DNA of 10,927 nt from Deltaproteobacteria bacterium (GTDB taxonomy: Bacteria; UBA10199; DSSB01). The DNA is taken from positions 1-10,927 of the forward strand of contig JAGRNM010000028.1 of assembly GCA_020440745.1 (NCBI GenBank). The letters run 5' to 3'. Shown here one piece after another: positions 7,090 through 10,927 of this stretch. The notes below the pieces were generated by a model. That model made no database searches and was not told the origin of the DNA. It worked only from the letters and a program-made list of their open reading frames with translations. The translations under genes were made by a program, and so were the position numbers. Each line of letters opens with the position of its first letter. Within the stretch, counting starts at the first letter, position 1.

Positions 7090-7124
7090 CGTCTGAAGTT
7101 TTTCTTCGTCTGAAGTTTTTTCTT
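7090..7124. repeat. Two tandem repeat units right of the transposase gene, inverted relative to the left set
   Basis: The unit CGTCTGAAGTTTTTCTT occurs at 7090-7106 and, with one extra T, at 7107-7124; a third copy begins CGG at 7125 and breaks off. The reverse complement, ending in ACTTCAGACG, shares its core and A-run with the left repeats (AAAATTCAGACG). Confidence 0.85.
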
Positions 7125-7176
7125 CGGATACAGATGAAACTGGACCCTTTTAGTTCAAATTGATAGGCCATCAATA

Positions 7177-8256
7177 ATGCCAATCAAGAAAACCAAAAAA
7201 GCTTCCAAGAAAAAAGCCACTCCATCCCACGCATTGATACCAAAAGTAGCAGATCTCCCTATGGGCTATCCTGCCCTCTTATCAAAACTCAAGGCCGATA
7301 TTAAGGCCTCCCAACTTCGGGCCTCTCTATCCGCTAATCAAGAACTTGTCCTTCTCTACTGGAGAATCGGCAATGCTATTTTAGAACGGCAAAAGCGAAA
7401 AGGCTGGGGAAGTAAAATTATTGAGAAGCTGTCTCAAGACCTAAGCAAGACCTTTCCGGATATGAAGGGATTCACAATCCGCAACCTACTTTTCATGAGG
7501 GGTTTTGCCGAGGCCTACGATGAGCCAATTGTGAAACAGATTGTTTCACTAATTCCATGGGGCCATAACATTCGGATATTACAGAAGATTAAAAATACTC
7601 ACGAAAGAATATGGTATGCCGAACAGACCATCAGACACGGCTGGAGTCGCAACATTTTAGTGATGCAGATCGAGAAGAAACTCCACAAAAGAACAGGAAA
7701 AGCCGTCACCAATTTTAAACATACTTTACCTTCCGCCGATTCCGACCTCGCCCACCAAATCCTCAAAGATCCCTATGTCTTTGATTTTCTCTCCCTAGGT
7801 GATGAGGCCCAAGAACGGGAAGTGGAAAAAGAACTGGTGCAGCATATCACTAAATTTTTACTGGAACTGGGCGCCGGGTTTGCCTTTGTGGGCCAACAAT
7901 ACCATCTTGAAGTTGGGAATGATGATTTTTATATTGACTTACTCTTCTATCACCTCAAATTGCGTTGCTATGTGGTCATTGAATTAAAGACAGGAAAATT
8001 TAAACCCGAATACGCCGGCAAGCTTAATTTCTACCTTTCCGCCATTGACGATAAGCTACGCCATCCCAATGATAGAGCCACCATTGGTCTGTTGCTTTGC
8101 AAAAATAAAAATAAATTCGTCGCTGAATATGCTTTAAGAGATATTTCCAAACCCGTCGGCATTTCCGAATACAAAATCGTTAAATCTATCCCTAAAAAGT
8201 TCAAGACAAGTTTGCCGACTGTGGAAGAATTGGAGAAAGAGCTGGGGGAGAAGTGA
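7177..8256 (+). CDS. DUF1016/YhcG-family PDDEXK nuclease
   Basis: The protein has 359 residues, the usual length for this family. After a lysine-rich tail (residues 1-14) comes the N-terminal helical domain: YPALLSKLKADIKASQLRASLSANQELVLLYWRIGNAI and, further on, FTIRNLLFMRGFAEAY and IPWGHNIRIL. The C-terminal nuclease domain has the core D254 in DFYIDLLFYH and E269-x-K271 in VVIELKTGKF, followed by GKLNFYLSAIDD. All three catalytic residues are present, so it should be active. YhcG-type proteins have been linked to DNA breakage, phage defence and mobile elements, but the exact role varies. It directly follows the transposase repeats and is convergent with the HEPN-like gene. M30 is an alternative start that would remove the basic tail. 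Confidence 0.92.
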   Translation: MPIKKTKKASKKKATPSHALIPKVADLPMGYPALLSKLKADIKASQLRASLSANQELVLLYWRIGNAILERQKRKGWGSKIIEKLSQDLSKTFPDMKGFTIRNLLFMRGFAEAYDEPIVKQIVSLIPWGHNIRILQKIKNTHERIWYAEQTIRHGWSRNILVMQIEKKLHKRTGKAVTNFKHTLPSADSDLAHQILKDPYVFDFLSLGDEAQEREVEKELVQHITKFLLELGAGFAFVGQQYHLEVGNDDFYIDLLFYHLKLRCYVVIELKTGKFKPEYAGKLNFYLSAIDDKLRHPNDRATIGLLLCKNKNKFVAEYALRDISKPVGISEYKIVKSIPKKFKTSLPTVEELEKELGEK

Positions 8257-8305
8257 GAATATAAGACTCGTCGCCGTTAGATTCGAAAACATAGACGGAT
8301 TTAAT

Positions 8306-8965
8306 TCAAGAACTATAGTGATCAAGTATGTCTAAAAGCTTTTTATCTTGAGAATCACTTAAACGAAGCATCAAATCAGAGATTTGAATTTGGGGCTTAT
8401 ATTTATCTTCTAAAAATAAAAGAGTTTCTTTTACAATTTTAATGACCTTTTTCACATCATGCCTATCAACTCTGATTGGATTGACGTTTAACTCCAAAAT
8501 CTTAGTTTTATGAGTAACAGAATCTACACATTGATCATATTTTTTATCTCCACTTCTCTTGTCTTTTTCAGCTTTTAATTTCTCCATAGTCAAGCGATTG
8601 TAATCAAGAGTAAGTAGATGGTTATGAATTAAGCAGTCTCTTAATACATAAATTTCATCCAATTCTTTTTTGTAAATAAATTCTGGATGCTTCTCTTTGA
8701 AATTTTCTCTAAAATCCTTTTGAGTCTCTCCTTGAGTAGAAGTTTTAATATAAGCAAATCTTGCTAAAAAAGATTCCAGCGCGGCAACTAATAGTAAACA
8801 TATTGCTGAAGAATACCCATTTTGGATGTGATTGGTTTGCACGCTTGTTTCTTGAACATCATTCGGCTCTTCAAATGAAAAAAGAGTCTCAAGAAGAATA
8901 CTGATAGGATAAAAATAATCACCCCCAATAATACTAATGACTTTGTCTTGACTAGCCTGCTGCAT
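8306..8965 (-). CDS. Hypothetical protein with a HEPN-like RxxxxH motif
   Basis: The 219-residue protein is largely helical. Its most telling segment is VLRDCLIHNH, in which R109 and H114 form the Rx4H motif of HEPN ribonucleases, often followed by a polar residue as here (N115). An earlier helix, AICLLLVAALESFLARFAYI, carries an acidic residue (E64) at the place where HEPN proteins often have one. The C-terminal half is very basic, then acidic, and unassigned. HEPN proteins are common as toxin RNases and in defence systems, but an eye-read motif is only suggestive. The ATG is preceded by AAAGAGGT (8971-8978), and a TACAAT box at 8995-9000 could be its -10. It stands alone on its strand and is convergent with the nuclease gene, with no clear terminator between. 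Confidence 0.72.
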   Translation of the reverse strand: MQQASQDKVISIIGGDYFYPISILLETLFSFEEPNDVQETSVQTNHIQNGYSSAICLLLVAALESFLARFAYIKTSTQGETQKDFRENFKEKHPEFIYKKELDEIYVLRDCLIHNHLLTLDYNRLTMEKLKAEKDKRSGDKKYDQCVDSVTHKTKILELNVNPIRVDRHDVKKVIKIVKETLLFLEDKYKPQIQISDLMLRLSDSQDKKLLDILDHYSS

Positions 8966-9144
8966 ATCACACCTCTTTATGACCGAGACTTAAGATTGTA
9001 GTCAAGTCGCGGCATTCGATTTCGCTACTCTGTTTTATTGCTTTTCTTCTCTCTAATTTAATACATCTTTCTATTCAAACTCATCCCGCAAGACTAGAAG
9101 CCACCTTTAATAACTTCCCTCAACTTAGCACTCCTCTTGTGCAA

Positions 9145-9519
9145 TCAACGCCCTTCGTAAGCCAACCCCCAATTCCGAGCCATCTTTAAAAGTTGACGAT
9201 CCTGAGTCCAAAGACTGACCCGATGCTCCAAGGCAGAAAAGAGCAAGTGCACATCCACCCAAGAAAGACCACGAGCATAGAGCTTTTCTTTTTCAACAAA
9301 ACTAAGCACCTCGAACAAATCCGCCTCAGGAATTTTTTTTAAAAAGCGAAAGCTATCCAAAACCCTTTGCCGATGGAGACCCAAATGCCCCATGGCCATT
9401 TCTCCAATAACAAAATCATGAGTACAGATCTTTAACTGCTCTAACTGAATCGTAATGCTTTTGACCTTGGGGTCCCCTTTAAAAAAGGCAATCCACACAG
9501 ACATATCCACCAATATCAT
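9145..9519 (-). CDS. vapC: VapC-type PIN-domain ribonuclease toxin
   Basis: From ATG 9519 the protein has 124 residues and begins MILVDMSVWIAFFKG, the standard VapC opening. The longer open frame back to 9582 would overlap the antitoxin gene and add 21 residues before this conserved start, so I reject it. AAGG lies eight bases before the chosen ATG. The PIN acidic residues are D5, E40 (DFVIGEM), D89 (LSWVDVHLL) and D107 (TQDRQL). VapC toxins cleave tRNA or rRNA once free of VapB. The antitoxin gene ends ten bases upstream, giving the standard antitoxin-toxin order. Confidence 0.93.
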   Translation of the reverse strand: MILVDMSVWIAFFKGDPKVKSITIQLEQLKICTHDFVIGEMAMGHLGLHRQRVLDSFRFLKKIPEADLFEVLSFVEKEKLYARGLSWVDVHLLFSALEHRVSLWTQDRQLLKMARNWGLAYEGR

Positions 9520-9529
9520 ATGTTTTGCC

Positions 9530-9724
9530 TTATAGGGATGAAGGTTTTCTTTTAATTGCTTTAACCTTAGGGATTTGACCATAGAGACTAGCCAAATGCT
9601 TGAGAGCCTCTTCTCTTAGCAAAGCTTCTAATCCTAAGTGGATAAGCTTAGTCTTCTCCTTAATACCCGTCGCCCGAGAGGCTTTTTGATAAAGATCTTC
9701 TTTTAAATTAAGTGTGGTGCGCAT
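9530..9724 (-). CDS. vapB: VapB-type antitoxin
   Basis: The 64-residue protein opens MRTTLNLKEDLYQKASRATG, the ribbon-helix-helix-like N-terminus of VapB proteins that lie upstream of this VapC type. Residues about 25-45 (TKLIHLGLEALLREEAL) form the helical dimer part, and the basic tail would wrap the toxin. It neutralises VapC and represses the pair by binding the promoter. No Shine-Dalgarno precedes the ATG; the promoter elements come almost up to the start codon, so a leaderless or near-leaderless mRNA is likely. Confidence 0.92.
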   Translation of the reverse strand: MRTTLNLKEDLYQKASRATGIKEKTKLIHLGLEALLREEALKHLASLYGQIPKVKAIKRKPSSL

Positions 9725-9759
9725 GCATATAATATTGCAAATTTGTATGCATACTTCAA
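9725..9759 (-). promoter_or_regulatory. vapBC promoter with palindromic operator
   Basis: On the minus strand TTGAAG (9754-9759) can serve as -35. Either AATATT (9731-9736, spacing 17) or TATTAT (9729-9734, spacing 19) can serve as -10. The perfect palindrome GTATGCATAC (9745-9754) lies between them, and ATGCATA recurs at 9723-9729 over the start codon. Palindromes so placed are usual operators for VapBC autorepression. Confidence 0.55.
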
Positions 9760-9775
9760 GAGGTTTTTTAAATTT

Positions 9776-9796
9776 GGGGGGGCGGCGGGAATCGAA
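9776..9796 (-). other. Putative attachment-site remnant: 3' end of a tmRNA or tRNA gene
   Basis: On the minus strand TTCGATT (9796-9790), CCCGC (9789-9785) and CGCCCCC (9784-9778) read as the T-loop, the 3' half of the T-stem and the 3' half of an acceptor stem. The 5' half of the T-stem is missing: the bases before the loop are TACTT, not GCGGG. The identity thus begins at the T-loop, as in att duplications left by tyrosine integrases. The pattern TTCGATTCCCGCCGCC resembles tmRNA 3' ends most. No CCA follows. Confidence 0.5.
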
Positions 9797-9850
9797 AAGT
9801 ACTTTTAACTTATTATAAACAAAAGCTTTTACATTTAAATTTTAGAGCAG

Positions 9851-9874
9851 ATGCCCCCAAATATGCCCCCATAT
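9851..9874. repeat. Two 12-bp direct repeats, possible integrase arm sites
   Basis: ATGCCCCCAAAT (9851-9862) and ATGCCCCCATAT (9863-9874) are adjacent and share ten of twelve bases; on the other strand the core is TGGGGGCAT. Short G-rich direct repeats like these near an att core are typical of arm-type binding sites of tyrosine integrases. Confidence 0.55.
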
Positions 9875-9882
9875 TCTCAGCT

Positions 9883-10143
9883 CTACCGAAAGGCGTTAAT
9901 CTTTTCTGCTAATCTCGCATATCTTTCCTTGGAGCCAGCTACATCCTCGCCAAAAAATTTGACAAATACTTCCCAGAGCACTTCCTGAATTTCTACAACG
10001 GTCTTACACTCAGACAATCTTGGCAGGATAACGTTAATTTCTAAGTCATACTCATCTTCGTTATGATCTTCTGGAAAATAAATCCCAATAGGATCTTCGC
10101 TTAAAAATAAATTTCGTATTTTTTCTTCTAATGAAAGTTCCAT
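9883..10143 (-). CDS. Small acidic protein, probable immunity protein (DUF1871-like)
   Basis: The 86-residue protein is acidic and contains SEDPIGIYF near residues 15-23 and NEDEYDLEINVILPRL near 28-43. It continues with a helix ending VLWEVFVKFFGED and a final YARLAEKINAF. The pattern DPIGI...DEYDxE...vF..fF resembles the DUF1871 family, whose members often sit beside toxins as immunity proteins. Its ATG overlaps the stop of the upstream toxin gene by one base (TAATG), and GAGG lies seven bases before the ATG, so translation is coupled. I infer it binds and blocks the toxin domain of its neighbour. The family name is from memory and should be taken as probable. Confidence 0.78.
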   Translation of the reverse strand: MELSLEEKIRNLFLSEDPIGIYFPEDHNEDEYDLEINVILPRLSECKTVVEIQEVLWEVFVKFFGEDVAGSKERYARLAEKINAFR

Positions 10144-10883
10144 TATTTACCTCGCAGATACTTGCTACCCTTATTAATCACAGTGATAACCTTACCCGTA
10201 ACTTCATTGATAACGATACGAGCTCCTTTACCAGTGCTAGACAAATGCGAAGGCAGGTCATAAATAACTACTCCTGCCTCATTTCCAGCCTGTTTAACAC
10301 CTTTTTCAATAACCTCTTCTATAAATTTCTCAGAAATTCCTCTTTCTAGCATGCGTTTGGCAGCGTGATCTGAAATAGCTTTTATACCAACTTCAGAAGT
10401 GGAGGCAACTCCACTGACGGTTTGTTTGGTCAAGAGAGGTGACCCTGCTAAAATAGCACTTTCAGCTACTCCTTTAGTATTGGTCCAACATAGGGCTCCG
10501 CTGCGCATTCCAGTCATTTCACAATCAAGAGCCATTTTAGGGACAAGGCGGCTAAGGGTCTTGTGGTCTAAACAACCAACAATTTTTTTAAATTCCGCTG
10601 TTTCACTCTTAACTGCCCCATCGTCTAGATAGCCATAGCCTTTAAACCAATTGGCCACTTTTTGAGTAAAGGGAGCTTCTTGCGAACCCTCTTCTTGAGA
10701 CTTCTTAAGCCTGGTTTGAATATAAGCTTCGCCCTCTTCCAAGGTCTTGAGATGAAGTTGGTTTTGGATTTCCTCGCAGACTGGCGAAGGCTTGGTAAAA
10801 GGCAGGGCAAGGGGTAAAGACTTAGCAAATTGCTGGACTGACTCTAAGCTTTGTTTACAAAAATTGCTGATACTAATTCCCAT
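10143..10883 (-). CDS. Putative toxin with DUF4258-like C-terminal domain
   Basis: The 246 residues split into an unassigned N-terminal part (about 1-165) and a C-terminal domain (about 168-240) that reads SDHAAKRMLERGIS...VIEKGV...GARIVINEVTGKVITVINKG. The opening S-x-H-A-x-x-R-M-x-x-R-G-I with H173, R177 and R181 and the final strand pair with a Gly turn are the pattern of DUF4258-like domains, small RNase-like toxin folds seen at the C-termini of polymorphic toxins. No signal peptide, transmembrane helix or known delivery domain is visible, so it may be an orphan cassette or be delivered by an unseen system. An in-frame stop lies just upstream, so the ATG at 10883 is the first available. 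The immunity-like gene follows with a one-base overlap. Confidence 0.78.
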   Translation of the reverse strand: MGISISNFCKQSLESVQQFAKSLPLALPFTKPSPVCEEIQNQLHLKTLEEGEAYIQTRLKKSQEEGSQEAPFTQKVANWFKGYGYLDDGAVKSETAEFKKIVGCLDHKTLSRLVPKMALDCEMTGMRSGALCWTNTKGVAESAILAGSPLLTKQTVSGVASTSEVGIKAISDHAAKRMLERGISEKFIEEVIEKGVKQAGNEAGVVIYDLPSHLSSTGKGARIVINEVTGKVITVINKGSKYLRGK

Positions 10884-10887
10884 GTCC

Positions 10888-10907
10888 TCTTAATTAAGCA
10901 ATTAAGA
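10888..10907. promoter_or_regulatory. 8-bp inverted repeat at the toxin ribosome binding site
   Basis: TCTTAATT (10888-10895) and AATTAAGA (10900-10907) pair perfectly with a four-base loop. On the minus strand the second arm runs into the AGAGGA Shine-Dalgarno just before the toxin ATG. It could be an operator or an RNA hairpin that partly hides the ribosome site. Confidence 0.5.
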
Positions 10908-10927
10908 TGCCAAGGCTGCTAACGGAT

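Larger units (their letters stand above)
5876..7124 (+). mobile_element. Probable RAYT element with flanking inverted tandem repeats
   Basis: A Y1/HUH transposase gene is bounded on the left by three units ending in TTCAGACG and on the right by two units beginning with CGTCTGAA, the reverse complement of that core. RAYT enzymes are known to act on short palindromic repeats that flank their own gene. The boundaries given are those of the outermost repeat units and are not proven ends. No target-site duplication could be identified. Confidence 0.6.
6815..7176. other. Intergenic region between transposase and nuclease genes
   Basis: This 362-base stretch has no plausible gene. It holds a long interrupted inverted repeat (6909-6957), a 7-bp inverted repeat AGTTTAC/GTAAACT (6964-6983), the sequence AAAGACTTTGTCAGA (7013-7027) and two tandem repeat units (7090-7124). 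I see no strong promoter, and only a weak AGG about 11 bases before the nuclease start codon. Confidence 0.6.

Noticed and set aside
8257..8305. Terminator between the nuclease and HEPN-like genes
   Set aside because: No stem with a T-run is visible in the 49 bases.
8966..9144. Hidden gene or RNA between the HEPN-like gene and vapC
   Set aside because: I found no open frame with a start and ribosome site and no strong RNA-like pairing; only a TACAAT box near 8995 stands out.
9520..9582. Longer VapC start giving 145 residues
   Set aside because: It would overlap the vapB gene, and the VapC family begins at the conserved MILVD; a ribosome binding site precedes that shorter start.
10497..10530. 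ALDCEMTGM in the toxin protein, similar to the DEDDh exonuclease opening
   Set aside because: The other exonuclease motifs are absent and the segment lies mid-protein in a region without that fold's pattern.

Overview
The window comes from a low-GC, Gram-negative bacterium. It encodes an outer-membrane beta-barrel protein with a signal peptide and a terminal tryptophan, and a lipoprotein with a clear lipobox. A proteobacterial or Bdellovibrio-like lineage would fit, but the sequence alone does not fix the phylum. The coding is bacterial throughout. The right two thirds is typical accessory DNA.

Layout. (1) Positions 2-4274, plus strand: a tight gene row of a histidine kinase (3' end only), a single-domain response regulator, a membrane-anchored HEAT-repeat protein, a processive family 2 glycosyltransferase and a TPR plus YaiO-type outer-membrane barrel. 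It ends in a strong bidirectional terminator. I read it as a compact synthase-dependent polysaccharide production and export system under two-component control. (2) 4345-5595, minus strand: an acidic secreted lipoprotein of unknown function, with a structured leader. (3) About 5876-7124: a REP-associated (RAYT, Y1/HUH) transposase gene flanked by tandem ~17-bp repeats, lying in opposite orientations on the two sides. (4) 7177-8965: a DUF1016/YhcG-type PDDEXK nuclease gene convergent with a gene for a HEPN-like protein. (5) 9145-9724, minus strand: a VapBC toxin-antitoxin pair with a palindrome in its promoter and almost no leader. (6) 9776-9874: a fragment that looks like the 3' end of a tmRNA or tRNA gene, next to two 12-bp direct repeats of the kind bound by tyrosine integrases; I take this as the end of an integrated island. 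(7) 9883-10883, minus strand: a toxin-like protein with a DUF4258-like C-terminal domain, followed with a one-base overlap by a small acidic protein resembling DUF1871-type immunity proteins.

How it works together. In the first block the kinase would phosphorylate the response regulator. That regulator has no DNA-binding or enzymatic output domain, so it probably acts by protein contact, with the HEAT protein as the obvious candidate partner. The glycosyltransferase would polymerise and translocate a glycan across the inner membrane, and the TPR-barrel protein would guide it out. The rest is a set of mobile and conflict genes: transposase, nuclease, possible RNases, toxin-antitoxin, toxin-immunity and an island boundary. 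All function calls rest on motifs read by eye; no database search was run.
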